The translations under genes were made by a program, and so were the position numbers. The notes below the pieces were generated by a model. That model was not told the origin of the DNA, made no database searches, and was given only the letters and a program-made list of their open reading frames with translations. From Halochromatium glycolicum (GTDB lineage: Bacteria > Pseudomonadota > Gammaproteobacteria > Chromatiales > Chromatiaceae), in NCBI RefSeq assembly GCF_016584085.1, contig NZ_NRSJ01000007.1, positions 1-64,000 on the forward strand: a stretch of DNA of 64,000 nt, written 5' to 3'. Positions within the stretch are counted from its first letter, which is position 1. Each line of letters starts with the position of its first letter. Below, piece by piece: positions 11,311-20,825 of the stretch.

Positions 11311-11798
11311 TAAAGACTCGAAACGGCAGTAAGCGGACGTCAGGGTGGGGTCTGCGTGCCTGATCGCAAACAGGCCAGCAAGGCAACTAGCAAGGCACTA
11401 GCAAGGCACGATCTGGAGAATCGTCATTCCACTCCAGAGAGAGGTCACGCAGCTGGGCGGCGCAGGTCCGAGGTTGAGCTTGAGGCGGCTGAGACACGCC
11501 AGCAAGCCTAAGCGCTGTCACTCTATGAGCCGGCCAGCCGCCGTGTCTAGGATCAGGGGCCGGTCTAACGATCATGGCGGCTAGCCAACCCGGAGAATGA
11601 AACGATCACCCCCATTGTTTCAGGTTACGTGGCGAAAGCCTGACGGCTCGGGCGTGCCGGTGTGCGAAGCCGGCCTGTCGCTCCGGGTCTCAACACCGCG
11701 ATGCGCTCGGTATACTGGGTGCTGGCTGCTGACGGCCGCCTGCCGATCAACACGGCGCGAGTCCGAATTCCCATCTTCTCAACATCGAGGTTTCCCCA
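11311..11798. other. Intergenic region without recognised gene
   Basis: I find no reading frame with family-like content. The only local structure is a short imperfect tandem of AGCAAGGCA at about 11378-11409. The mutarotase Shine-Dalgarno (CGAGG) lies at the right end. Confidence 0.6.
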
Positions 11799-12716
11799 AT
11801 GGATATCGCCCAAGCAAACGAGGAGTTCGGTATCCCCGGTGTGCTGGCGATCTGCGCTGGCAACGGCGGTTTTCCGCTGATCACCGTTGAGAATGCTCAT
11901 GCGCGCGCATCGGTCTGCGCCCATGGCGGCCAGGTTTTGTCCTATTGCCCGGCCGCGCATGACGAGGACCTGCTGTTCTTGAGTCGTCACGCCTATTTCG
12001 AGCCAGGCAAGGCGATCAAGGGCGGTATTCCAGTGTGCTGGCCTTGGTTCGGACCCGATCCGCAGCAACAGGGTCGTCCGGCTCATGGCTTTGTTCGGAC
12101 GCGCGGCTGGCGCCTGCTCTCGACCGAGGTACGGGTCGACGGCAGCACCCGCTTGCGCCTCGGTACACGCGATGACGAGGGCACGCGCGCCGACTGGCCC
12201 TATGCCTTCGCGCTCGAGATCGAGGTGACGATCGGCGCGGACCTGGAACTGGCGCTGACCACGGAGAACACTGGGCAGGAGCCGTTCACGCTGACCCAAG
12301 CGTTGCACGCCTACTTTCGGGTCGGCGACGTGCGACAAACGCAGGTGTTCGGACTCGCCGAGTACGATTATCTGGATAAGCTGGCCGAGGGCGCACGCAA
12401 GACGCAATCGGGGCCGGTCAACGTCCAGGGGCCGATCGACCGCGTCTACCTTGATACCAGCGAGACGCTGAGCATCAATGATCCGAGCCTGGGGCGCAGC
12501 ATCCAGATCGAGCGCGAAGGCAGCCGCTCGGCAGTGGTCTGGAATCCTTGGGTCGAGCAGGCGCGCAATATGGGCGATTTCGGGGATGATGAGTATCTGC
12601 AAATGCTCTGCGTCGAGACCACAAACGCGGCCGAAGACTGCGTGACCCTGGAGCCTGGTGCGCAGTGGCGGCTCGGCTCGCGTTATCGCCTTGATCACGC
12701 CCGAGAAAACGCGTAA
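11799..12716 (+). CDS. D-hexose-6-phosphate mutarotase (YeaD family)
   Basis: This aldose-1-epimerase-fold enzyme interconverts the anomers of glucose-6-phosphate and related sugars. The 305-residue product matches the YeaD family: substrate-loop GGIPVCWPWFGP, first catalytic His in RPAHGFVR, a second His in LTQALHAYF, and the catalytic Glu in LCVETTNA. The start at ATG 11799 has CGAGG eight bases upstream. It stands alone, glnE following after 113 bases. Confidence 0.93.
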   Translation: MDIAQANEEFGIPGVLAICAGNGGFPLITVENAHARASVCAHGGQVLSYCPAAHDEDLLFLSRHAYFEPGKAIKGGIPVCWPWFGPDPQQQGRPAHGFVRTRGWRLLSTEVRVDGSTRLRLGTRDDEGTRADWPYAFALEIEVTIGADLELALTTENTGQEPFTLTQALHAYFRVGDVRQTQVFGLAEYDYLDKLAEGARKTQSGPVNVQGPIDRVYLDTSETLSINDPSLGRSIQIEREGSRSAVVWNPWVEQARNMGDFGDDEYLQMLCVETTNAAEDCVTLEPGAQWRLGSRYRLDHARENA

Positions 12717-12829
12717 TGAGTGGGTCTTGCAGTGCCGGCTTCGGCGCTCAGTCGGCCTTCTAGCTGCTGTCGCTGAATACCAGCCCATTGCCAGCCCATG
12801 ACGAGAAGATAGGACCGAATCATTCGCCG

Positions 12830-15676
12830 ATGCGACAGACCGAAGCGAGCGCAAACGAAGGACACTGGCAACAGTGGCGCGACTGGGCCGAGCAGAACGG
12901 GGTCGGCGTGCCCGAGGAGGCCGCCTTTCAGGAAGCCCGGGCGCGGGTCTGGGAGGCGAGCGAGTTCGCCGCGCTGACCTGTGCGCGCGATCCGCAGACA
13001 CTGGCGGCGCTGTTGGCCGATGGCGATCTCGAGCGCTCGCTCGACGCCGCGGCGTTCAAGGCGCAGCTCGGCGCGGCGCTCGCCGAGGTCGAGGACGAGC
13101 CGGGCCTACAGGGAGCGCTGCGGCGTTTCCGACGCCGGCAGATGCTGCGCATCCTGTTCCGGGACCTGGCCGGTTGGGCCGGGCTCGATGAGACGCTCGC
13201 GGACCTGAGCGCGCTGGCCGATTGCTGCATCCAGGAGAGCCTGCGGTTGCTGGAAACCTGGACGCGCGCCGAGCTCGGGACGCCGCACGACGGGCACGCC
13301 CGCCCGCAGTCGCTGCTGGTGCTCGGCATGGGCAAGCTCGGCGCGCGCGAGCTGAACCTGTCCTCGGATATCGATCTGATCTTCGCCTTCCCGAGCGCCG
13401 GGCCGGTGGTCGGCGGCCGGCGCGAGCTCAGCGCCGAGCAGTTCTTCAGTCGCCTCTGCCAACGGCTGGTGCAGGCGCTGAACGTCAAGACCGCCGACGG
13501 CTTCGTGTTCCGGGTCGATACCCGGCTGCGGCCGTTCGGCGATGCCGGCCCGTTGGCGATGAGCTTCGATGCGATGGAAGGCTACTACCATGCCCAGGCG
13601 CGCGAATGGGAGCGCTATGCGATGACCAAGGCGCGGGTCGTCGCCGGCGAGCCGGAGGCGGCTGCCGAGCTGATGGCGATGCTACGGCCGTTCGTCTATC
13701 GCCGCTACCTCGATTTCGGCGCGATCGCCTCGCTGCGCAATCTCAAGACGCTGATCGACCGCGAGCTCAAGCGCAAGGGGATGGCCGACAACATCAAGCT
13801 CGGGCCGGGCGGCATCCGCGAGATCGAGTTCATCGGCCAATCGTTCCAGCTGATCCGCGGCGGGCGCGAGCCCGATCTCCAGATCCGACCGATCCAGCCG
13901 GTGCTGGCGCTGCTCGAGCAAAAAGGGCTGTTGGATGCCGAGACCGTGGCTGAGCTCACCGCGGCCTATCGCTTCCTGCGCAACACCGAGAACCGCTTGC
14001 AGGGCTGGCGCGATGAGCAGACCCATTCGCTTCCCGCCGCACCGGCCGCGCGCGAGCGTCTGGCCCGGTCGATGGGCTATCCGGATTGGCCGGCATTCGC
14101 GCAGGACCTGGAGCGGCATCGCGAGCGGGTGCAGCGCCATTTCGATCAGGTCTTCGCCGATCCGGACGAGCAGAACGGCGCCACGCATGCGCTCGCGGCG
14201 CTCTGGGAGCGCGATCCGGATGCCGACGAGGCCGCCGAGCGACTGCGCGAGGCCGGATTCGCCGACCCGGAGCAGGCGGCGCAGCGGCTCGTGGCCTTCC
14301 GCGAGACGGCCAGCCGCAAGGGCCTGTCGAGTCGCGGCGAGACGCGTCTCGCCTTAGTGATGCCGCGGCTGCTCGAGGAGGTCGCGGCCAGCGGCGCGCC
14401 CGACCTGACCCTGGAACGGGTGCTCAAGGTGCTCGAAGCGGTGCTGGGGCGCACCGCCTACCTGGACCTGCTCGCCGAGCATCCCGATGCCCTGCATCAG
14501 CTGGTACGGCTGAGTGCGAAGAGCCCCTGGTTCGGCGAGCGCACCGCGCGGCAGCCGCTGCTGCTCGACGAGCTGCTCGACCCGCGGCGGCTGTTCGAGC
14601 CGTTGCATCGGGCCGATCTCGAGCAGGAGCTCGAGCAACTGCTCTCCGGTGTCGACGCGGCCGACCTGGAGCAGCGCATGGAGCGGTTGCGGCTGTTCGC
14701 CCAGGGCAACCGGCTGCGCGTCGCGGCGGCTGATGTCACCGGTGCCATCCCGCTGATGGTGGTCAGCGATTACCTGACCGAGATCGCCGAGGTGGCGACC
14801 GCCGGCAGCCTCAGCCTGACCTGGCATGATCTGGTCGCCCGCCATGGCGCCCCGCCGGGCGCGAGCGAGGCGGCGCCGGGCTTCATCGTGGTCGGTTACG
14901 GCAAGGTCGGCGGCATCGAGCTCGGCTACAACTCGGACCTCGATCTCGTCTTCCTCTATGACGAGGCCCAGGCCGGCCGGGCGACCGAGGGCGCGCGGCC
15001 GGTCGCGAGCGAGCAATTCTATGTCCGTCTGGGGCAGCGGCTGATCCATGTGATGACGACCCCGACCTACTCCGGGGTGCTCTATGAGGTCGATATGCGC
15101 CTGCGCCCGGATGGCAATAAGGGCATGATCGCGCGCTCGCTGGCCTCATTCGCCGATTATCAGGCCGAGAGCGCCTGGACCTGGGAGCATCAGGCCCTGG
15201 TGCGCGCGAGGGTGATCGCCGGCGATGCGGCGCTGGCCGAGCGCTTCGCCGCCGTGCGGGCGCAAACCCTGCGGCAAGCGCGCGATCCCGAGCAGCTGCG
15301 CGCCGATGTCCGCAGCATGCGCGAGAAGATGCGCGCGAGCCTGGACAAGACGCGCGCGGGCTGGTTCGATCTCAAGCAGGGTGCAGGCGGTATTGCCGAC
15401 ATCGAATTTATGGTCCAATACGCGGTTCTGCGCTGGGCTTGCGAGCACCCGGAGCTGACGATCTGGACCGATAATATCCGCCTGCTCGAGACCCTGATCC
15501 GAGTCGGGCGCCTGCCCGAGGCGGTCGGGGCCGACCTGACGGCGGCCTATAAGGCGCTGCGCGCGCTCTACCATCGCAATGCGTTGCAGGATACGCCGGG
15601 CCTGGTCCCGGACGATCAGCTCGGTCCTGAGCGCGAGCGGGTGGCCGCGATCTGGGGCGAGCTGATGGGGGCTTGA
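12830..15676 (+). CDS. glnE: Bifunctional glutamine synthetase adenylyltransferase/deadenylase GlnE
   Basis: GlnE adenylylates and deadenylylates glutamine synthetase in response to PII and glutamine. The 948-residue product has both nucleotidyltransferase domains. The N-terminal half carries GMGKLGARELNLSSDIDLIF (deadenylylase) and the C-terminal half GYGKVGGIELGYNSDLDLVF (adenylyltransferase), each with the metal-binding DxD. A helical regulatory region lies between them. I chose ATG 12830; TTG 12788 in the same frame is an alternative, and neither has a strong Shine-Dalgarno. It is followed after 75 bases by ilvE. Confidence 0.96.
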   Translation: MRQTEASANEGHWQQWRDWAEQNGVGVPEEAAFQEARARVWEASEFAALTCARDPQTLAALLADGDLERSLDAAAFKAQLGAALAEVEDEPGLQGALRRFRRRQMLRILFRDLAGWAGLDETLADLSALADCCIQESLRLLETWTRAELGTPHDGHARPQSLLVLGMGKLGARELNLSSDIDLIFAFPSAGPVVGGRRELSAEQFFSRLCQRLVQALNVKTADGFVFRVDTRLRPFGDAGPLAMSFDAMEGYYHAQAREWERYAMTKARVVAGEPEAAAELMAMLRPFVYRRYLDFGAIASLRNLKTLIDRELKRKGMADNIKLGPGGIREIEFIGQSFQLIRGGREPDLQIRPIQPVLALLEQKGLLDAETVAELTAAYRFLRNTENRLQGWRDEQTHSLPAAPAARERLARSMGYPDWPAFAQDLERHRERVQRHFDQVFADPDEQNGATHALAALWERDPDADEAAERLREAGFADPEQAAQRLVAFRETASRKGLSSRGETRLALVMPRLLEEVAASGAPDLTLERVLKVLEAVLGRTAYLDLLAEHPDALHQLVRLSAKSPWFGERTARQPLLLDELLDPRRLFEPLHRADLEQELEQLLSGVDAADLEQRMERLRLFAQGNRLRVAAADVTGAIPLMVVSDYLTEIAEVATAGSLSLTWHDLVARHGAPPGASEAAPGFIVVGYGKVGGIELGYNSDLDLVFLYDEAQAGRATEGARPVASEQFYVRLGQRLIHVMTTPTYSGVLYEVDMRLRPDGNKGMIARSLASFADYQAESAWTWEHQALVRARVIAGDAALAERFAAVRAQTLRQARDPEQLRADVRSMREKMRASLDKTRAGWFDLKQGAGGIADIEFMVQYAVLRWACEHPELTIWTDNIRLLETLIRVGRLPEAVGADLTAAYKALRALYHRNALQDTPGLVPDDQLGPERERVAAIWGELMGA

Positions 15677-15751
15677 GCCGCACGCGGGGCAAGCGTTGCC
15701 GCAGGCTCGATCACCGGCGCCTTCGGGTGCTTCGACGCTGGAGTTTCAACA

Positions 15752-16675
15752 ATGACGATGATGCACGATCGTGATGGCCTGATCTGGCATAACGGCGAGC
15801 TCGTGCCTTGGCGCGAGGCCCAGGTGCATGTGCTGACCCATACGCTGCACTATGGCATGGGGGTCTTCGAGGGGGTGCGCGCCTACGAGACGCCGAGCGG
15901 GCCGGCGATCTTCCGCCTGCAGGACCACACGGCGCGGCTGTTCAACTCGGCGCACATCCTCGGGATGAAGCTCCCCTACGACCGCGCGACCCTCGATCAG
16001 GCGCAGTGCATCGCGGTGCGCGAGAACGGGCTGCGCTCGGCCTATATCCGGCCGATGTGCTTCTACGGCTCCGAGGGCATGGGGCTGCGCGCCGACAATC
16101 TGCGCGTGCATTGCATCGTCGCCGCCTGGGAATGGGGCTCCTATCTCGGTGAGGAGAACATCAAGAACGGGATTCGCGTCCGGGTGTCGTCATTCACCCG
16201 GCACCATGTCAATGCAACCATGTGCCGGGCGAAGGCGAATGGCAACTACATGAACTCGATGATGGCGCTGCAGGAGGCCACCCGCGACGGCTATGACGAG
16301 GCCCTGCTGCTCGACCCCGAGGGCTATGTCACCGAGGGCAGCGGTGAGAACGTGTTCCTGGTGCGCGACGGCGTGCTCTATACGCCGGAGCTGACCTCGG
16401 CCCTAGACGGCATCACCCGACGCACGGTGATGGCGTTGGCCGATCAGGTCGGCCTGGAGGTGGTGGTCAAGCGCATCACCCGCGACGAGGTCTACATCGC
16501 CGATGAGGCCTTCTTCACCGGCACCGCCGCGGAGGTGACCCCGATCCGCGAGGTCGACGGCCGCCCGATCGGCTCCGGCACCCGCGGTCCGATCACGGAG
16601 CGCCTGCAGTCGCTGTATTTCGATGTGGTGCAAGGCCGGGATGAGGCCCATTGCGATTGGCTGACCTATCTTTAA
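15752..16675 (+). CDS. ilvE: Branched-chain amino acid aminotransferase
   Basis: This PLP enzyme catalyses the last step of Val, Leu and Ile synthesis. The 307-residue product is a fold-type IV aminotransferase. It has HYGMGVFEGVRAY near the N-terminus, the Schiff-base Lys161 in CRAKANGNYMNS, and the PLP phosphate-binding region around YVTEGSGENVFLV and FFTGTAAEVTPI. Length is normal. The downstream zinc-protein gene on the same strand, 33 bases away, is probably co-transcribed. Confidence 0.96.
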   Translation: MTMMHDRDGLIWHNGELVPWREAQVHVLTHTLHYGMGVFEGVRAYETPSGPAIFRLQDHTARLFNSAHILGMKLPYDRATLDQAQCIAVRENGLRSAYIRPMCFYGSEGMGLRADNLRVHCIVAAWEWGSYLGEENIKNGIRVRVSSFTRHHVNATMCRAKANGNYMNSMMALQEATRDGYDEALLLDPEGYVTEGSGENVFLVRDGVLYTPELTSALDGITRRTVMALADQVGLEVVVKRITRDEVYIADEAFFTGTAAEVTPIREVDGRPIGSGTRGPITERLQSLYFDVVQGRDEAHCDWLTYL

Positions 16676-16708
16676 AGCCGTAGACCGAATGAAGTGAGAC
16701 CGATTCCA

Positions 16709-16939
16709 ATGGACGAGCAGATCATCGACCCCGCACTGGATACCGCCGGCGTCGAGCCGCCCCCGCATCAGACCCAGCCCCGGATCGTCACGCGCAAGGA
16801 TCTGCCGCTGAGCTGCCCGCTCCCGGGCGACGAGGTCTGGAACATGCACCCGCGTGTCTATCTGCCGATCGACGAGGAGCCGAGCGGCGAGCTGACTTGT
16901 CCCTATTGCGGCGCCCGCTATCGGCTGCAAAAGGATTAG
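16709..16939 (+). CDS. Zinc-finger CHCC-domain protein
   Basis: The 76-residue product ends in a zf-CHCC domain (PF10276, related to the NDUFS6/13-kDa complex I subunit). The likely ligands are Cys in LSCPL, His in MHPRVYL, and the CPYC pair. Its position right after ilvE or waa-type genes is common in gammaproteobacteria; its job is unknown. The start at ATG 16709 (MDEQIID) is preferred over GTG 16694. Confidence 0.88.
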   Translation: MDEQIIDPALDTAGVEPPPHQTQPRIVTRKDLPLSCPLPGDEVWNMHPRVYLPIDEEPSGELTCPYCGARYRLQKD

Positions 16940-17126
16940 CGCGATTCCCATCGCTTAGCCCGATCATCGCTTGGGGTGCGCGCCCGGTAGCGAACGCATC
17001 GCCCACTGCATCGGGCCGATCTCGTTCTCTGCCGCTCGCAATGATGTCGGCTTTTAAAGCCGCTCGGCTGCCTTTACCTTGCGCGCATCAGTGGATAACG
17101 CGACAATGATCGCTCAGAGGTTCCCG

Positions 17127-17528
17127 ATGCAGTTGACAAAGCTCGAAACAATGGTCCATCCCGCCGCCATTGTCCTTGGCGGGATCGCGCTCAGCTTTCT
17201 GGCCGCACTCGCTCCGACCAAGGCGCACGCCATTCAACTGCTCCCGCTGCAAGTCGCAGCCGGCCTGTTGCCTTATGCAGTCTTCGGCGTGATCGTAGCG
17301 ATGCTGCGGAACGCCGTCGTGATGCGGGCTGGCCTGGCCACGCTCGCTGCCCATCTGATTGTGACGGTGCTCCAGCGCGGTTTGAGCCCTGACCACGGCA
17401 GTGGTCCACTGCTGGTGATCGTGCCGCTCCTCGCAGCGGTTGCGCTGATGACGCTCTGGCCCCAGGCGGTGCAGGCGTCTTCCATCGATTCGGGCCGGGC
17501 GGCCAAGCTTCCCGACGAGACCAGCTGA
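17127..17528 (+). CDS. Hypothetical small inner-membrane protein
   Basis: The 133-residue product has three or four hydrophobic stretches, around VHPAAIVLGGIALSFLAAL, LLPLQVAAGLLPYAVFGVIVA, AGLATLAAHLIVTVL and LLVIVPLLAAVALMTLW. I do not recognise the family. ATG 17127 is chosen because AGAGG lies six bases upstream; ATG 17106 and TTG 17079 are in the same frame. The gap 16940-17126 holds nothing I can name. Confidence 0.65.
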   Translation: MQLTKLETMVHPAAIVLGGIALSFLAALAPTKAHAIQLLPLQVAAGLLPYAVFGVIVAMLRNAVVMRAGLATLAAHLIVTVLQRGLSPDHGSGPLLVIVPLLAAVALMTLWPQAVQASSIDSGRAAKLPDETS

Positions 17529-17638
17529 TCGCTTTTCGTTCAGGCCGTGATGGGCGGCTGCCATCGTCCCGGTCACTGCTCTCGGCTTGCTATCGAGACA
17601 GTGGCCATCCCGGCGCTGTCTGCAGTGTCCGCTTCCGC

Positions 17639-18040
17639 TCAGCCGATTCGCTTGCCGATGAGATGAGCCATAACGGCCACCACCGTGCAGAGCACGACGC
17701 CCCAAAGCGTATCGACCCAGACGATCTCCCAGGGCCAGTCTGGCAGGGTTGCTCGATTCGTTAGCTGATAGGTGATGTAGGTGAAAAAGCCAAAGCCGGC
17801 GCCGGACAGCGCCGTTCTTCGCAATGAGCCGCTCACCAAACCGGGGGCGACGGCGAACACCAGGATGCCGGCGGTATAGATCAGATAGAAGCTTATCGCT
17901 GCGGTCCAGTCGACCTGATCGGCAAGAAGATGGCCGATGTGATGCTGATAGAGGCTGGGAGCAACGACCCCGAGCCAAACCAGGTCGACGACAAAGAAGA
18001 CCGGAACGGCGAAGAGATAGAGCCTAAGATAGAACGCCAT
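17639..18040 (-). CDS. DUF2177 family membrane protein
   Basis: The 133-residue product has four predicted membrane helices, starting at the MAFYLRLYLFAVPVFFVVDL segment typical of DUF2177 (PF09945). It includes WLGVVAPSLYQ and YLIYTAGILVFAV. The function of the family is not established. The start is ATG 18040 with GGAGACC upstream on the minus strand; the longer open frame is soluble and not family-like. It is convergent with the preceding hypothetical gene. Confidence 0.85.
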   Translation of the reverse strand: MAFYLRLYLFAVPVFFVVDLVWLGVVAPSLYQHHIGHLLADQVDWTAAISFYLIYTAGILVFAVAPGLVSGSLRRTALSGAGFGFFTYITYQLTNRATLPDWPWEIVWVDTLWGVVLCTVVAVMAHLIGKRIG

Positions 18041-18230
18041 GGGCGATTGGTCTCCGGGTTTTGATGAAATGGCCGGTTGAAAGTGGTGGCTATGAACCAC
18101 CGAAGGCGTGCCGTGGCTGTTTGCAGCGACGATCGCCTGGTTCTCCCACCAAGATATCAATGCTAAGGATTGCCGACGGCGTGCACGCGCATTGGCATCG
18201 CCTCGGCTTTCGTATTGTGAACGGGTAGAC

Positions 18231-18258
18231 TTGACTTTTTCTAACTTCTGTTTAAATT
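18231..18258 (+). promoter_or_regulatory. Possible sigma-70-type promoter
   Basis: TTGACT at 18231-18236 and TAAATT at 18253-18258 are separated by 16 bases, in an AT-rich stretch that stands out from the surrounding GC-rich DNA. It points toward the H-NS-family gene, but its distance from 18631 (about 370 bases) makes the assignment uncertain. The gap up to 18630 otherwise holds a perfect 7-bp-arm hairpin at 18517-18533. Confidence 0.3.
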
Positions 18259-18630
18259 GCGTAGCGTGATGACGACTACGCTGTCGGAACCGCAAACTGC
18301 CGACGGCAATCATTGAATTGACCGCCTTTCACCTTTGGGCCATTTCCTGGCCCTCGAGACAAGCGAGCTCTCTGAGCACGGGCCAGTCCTGGGTATCGTC
18401 TCGCACAAGCTCGCACTGGCTGTCGGATTGATCGCGCGCCAACCGTTTGGCCAAAGCGCTTGAGCGGCATTCGATTGGGCCATCGTTCTGGCCGGCTAGT
18501 GGGCTTGGCAGGGAGCGGCGTTTAGAACGCCGGTTAGCGCGGTCTTTTCAATAAAACGCTGTCGCCTGACGCGAACCCTGCTCGTGCCAGCGCCGACCCA
18601 TCCTTATTCGCAACGCTACGGGGACGATTT

Positions 18631-19029
18631 GTGGAATACCAGAATCTTTCGGCCGAAGAGCTGAAGAACCAGATTGAACAGACCAAGCAACGCGAGGCTG
18701 AGCTGCAGCGGGCGCTCGACCACCGGTGGCAAGCCGAGAAGACCGAGCTTGCGCAAGAGATCCGCGGCATGATCGAAGACCGAGGATACGATGTCGAAGA
18801 GATCATGAATCACGTCTTGCCGCGCCGGCGCCGAGGTCCAGGTGCGAAGAAGGGAAGTTCAGGTAACTACACCCGTTACGTCGACCCTGAGAACCCCGAC
18901 CGCGTCTACACCCGGGGTGTATTGCCGGGCTGGATGAAAGAGAAGATGGCTGCGGTTGGGCTCGACCCGGGCAGCAAGGAGGATCGCGAGACCTTCAAAG
19001 CGAACCACCTGCAGGCCGTTCAGGACTGA
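18631..19029 (+). CDS. H-NS family nucleoid-associated protein
   Basis: The 132-residue product has an N-terminal helical oligomerisation region (about 1-50), a basic linker (PRRRRGPGAKKGSSG, about 64-78), and a C-terminal H-NS-type domain with the hallmark YVDPENPDRVYTRGVLPGWM. H-NS relatives bind AT-rich DNA and silence acquired genes. The loop usually carrying a QGR/RGR minor-groove motif reads TRGVLPGW here. Translation starts at GTG 18631 behind ACGGGGA. Its last 10 bases overlap the convergent CbiX-like gene. Confidence 0.85.
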   Translation: MEYQNLSAEELKNQIEQTKQREAELQRALDHRWQAEKTELAQEIRGMIEDRGYDVEEIMNHVLPRRRRGPGAKKGSSGNYTRYVDPENPDRVYTRGVLPGWMKEKMAAVGLDPGSKEDRETFKANHLQAVQD

Positions 19030-19886
19030 AGCTCGGAGTCGAGTTTGCGTCGGGTGCGGTCGGCGAGAATCTCGATCAGCGCATCGTCCTCGCCGACCAG
19101 CCGGGTCATTGCGATCTCGAGGCGCTGATTCCGCGACGCGGCCTCTCGGCAGATCCGGTCCACATCGCCACCCTGCCCGGCGTGCCGCCCCGGCCCGATG
19201 AATTGCATTGCCACGACGACAGGTGCACCCTCTTGCTCTGTCTCGAGCTGCTGTAACGCCTCCTCGAGCAGCGGACCATTGAAGGCATATTCAGGGCCGG
19301 GCCGGCGTTCCATTGCGGCCTCGATCACCTGATAACGGCCTTCGGAAAGAGACTCCAACCGGCCGGCCAGCCAATGGCGCACCGCGGTCACCTCCGGGAT
19401 CGGCGAGCCATGATCGACCAGCACGACGGTAGGTGCTTTAGGCCGCGGCGTCGCGAAGCCGGCGATGGTCTGCCTGATCTGCCGATCGAGAATGGCTGCC
19501 AGCCGGGGCTCGCCCTCGGGCAACGGGCATAACGACTCCGCTACGTCGACTTGGATCTGGCGGCCGGTGGCATTGACGCGTTCGACGGTCTCGGGGATCA
19601 GGCTGCTCAACGCGCGGCTCGGACCGAAGAACAGCGGCACGGCGAGGAAGTGCTCTGCGCCGGCATCCGCTTGCCGCGTCAGGAAAGGCTCGAGGAGATC
19701 GGCCGGCTCGCCATTGAGTGCCTCTGGCGCGACCTTTGAGGAATGCGCCAGTGAAACCGGGTGCACAGCTGTTCCGAGGTGCTCAGACAGCCTGCGACTG
19801 AGGCGTCGGAGCGCGAGCGTGGCCTCGGCGCGCTTCGAACCGTTATCAACAAGCATGATCCTCGTGTTGCTTCGGTTTGGGTTCAT
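19020..19886 (-). CDS. CbiX/SirB-like chelatase, two-domain
   Basis: Members of this family insert Co2+, Fe2+ or Ni2+ into sirohydrochlorin-type tetrapyrroles. The 288-residue product is two tandem chelatase-like halves. The C-terminal half keeps the metal-binding His in VLVDHGSPIP (His159). The N-terminal half has LVDNGSKR, where Asn15 takes the usual His position. The second half also has FIGPGRHAGQGGDV. The start at ATG 19886 leaves out a non-homologous leader. The exact substrate cannot be told from sequence; no cobalamin or siroheme genes are nearby. Confidence 0.8.
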   Translation of the reverse strand: MNPNRSNTRIMLVDNGSKRAEATLALRRLSRRLSEHLGTAVHPVSLAHSSKVAPEALNGEPADLLEPFLTRQADAGAEHFLAVPLFFGPSRALSSLIPETVERVNATGRQIQVDVAESLCPLPEGEPRLAAILDRQIRQTIAGFATPRPKAPTVVLVDHGSPIPEVTAVRHWLAGRLESLSEGRYQVIEAAMERRPGPEYAFNGPLLEEALQQLETEQEGAPVVVAMQFIGPGRHAGQGGDVDRICREAASRNQRLEIAMTRLVGEDDALIEILADRTRRKLDSELQS

Positions 19887-19968
19887 CTGCGTCGGGTACG
19901 GATCTGCACTGGTCTCAAGCCCTCGTTGCGGCGTCGAAGATCGCGGCGAGGCCATGCTGATTCAACTC

Positions 19969-20102
19969 GTGCAAGACAGCGGAAATCCCGAGACCCCTTC
20001 TCGCTGCCCGCAAGGGTCGTGCGGTAGGAGCCCGCTTGCGGGCGATCTTCGCCGCCGCGAGCGCGGGTCTGGTCGCCCGCAAGCGGGCTCCTACAGCGCT
20101 GA
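19969..20102. repeat. Palindromic MITE-like element, copy 2 (diverged)
   Basis: This begins GTGCAAGACAGCGGAAATCCCGAGACC like the element at 7797 and contains perfect 21-bp arms at 20025-20045 and 20073-20093, related to those at 7857/7903. The right terminal repeat is not recognisable. Confidence 0.75.
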
Positions 20103-20173
20103 GGGCCCAGCCGGGGCTGTGCTAGGCCTGCGCCTGGCAGTTTCTTAGTATCGAGGAGCTGTGTTGAGCTTCA

Positions 20174-20482
20174 TCAGGAACGAACGCCGTCGAGGCTGAC
20201 GACCGGATCGTCACCGACCACCTCGGCTGTATGCTCGATATGCTTGGGCACGACCACGAGGTCTCCGGCCTCGAGTATCGCTTCCCGGCCTTGCATGGTG
20301 ATCCGAAAGCGGCCCGACAGGACGGCATCGATCTTGTCCTCAGCATGTTCATGGGCCGGGAAGAACATGCCGGGCGAATAGACGTATCGTGACACGCGAT
20401 AACCGCGGCGCTCGAGTTTGCGCCGCAACGCCCCTTCGCTCAGTGGCCCGTCTTGGGTGGGATGCCAGTGCTCAATCTGCAT
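20174..20482 (-). CDS. Cupin-domain protein
   Basis: The 102-residue product is a single-domain cupin. Motif 1 is FPAHEHAEDKIDAVLSGRF, with two His and a Glu as likely metal ligands, and motif 2 is LEAGDLVVVPKHIEHTAEV. Such proteins can be small metal enzymes or ligand sensors; the substrate is unknown. I use ATG 20482 (MQIEHWHP); GTG 20500 is in frame but lacks a ribosome site. The 343-base gap to the next gene (20483-20825) has no gene I can support. Confidence 0.8.
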   Translation of the reverse strand: MQIEHWHPTQDGPLSEGALRRKLERRGYRVSRYVYSPGMFFPAHEHAEDKIDAVLSGRFRITMQGREAILEAGDLVVVPKHIEHTAEVVGDDPVVSLDGVRS

Positions 20483-20825
20483 TTTGGTCGTTCTCGTCAC
20501 CCGATTGGATCAGGCAAGATTCAATGATGGATCGATGCCGTCGCCTCTTGCTTGGAAGCGACGGCGCGCTGTGCGCCGGCCAAAGTTCGGCTGCACCGGT
20601 TTGCTCGAAGCCGGGCTGCGCCAATCCCAGCGTGCTCCCAACGTGCTCCCAGCGTGCCGCCTTGCGTGGGTTGCGGCGAGGCTCGGCATTTCTCCTCTGT
20701 CTCTTATGTGGGCAGCGATATGCCAGGGTGCTCAGCCATGTCAGGTCGCGGCGCAGTTGTTTAGACTTGATCATCGTGCAGTTATACACAAGCTTCTGAC
20801 GAAGCAAAACCGCTGAGGAGGTCTA

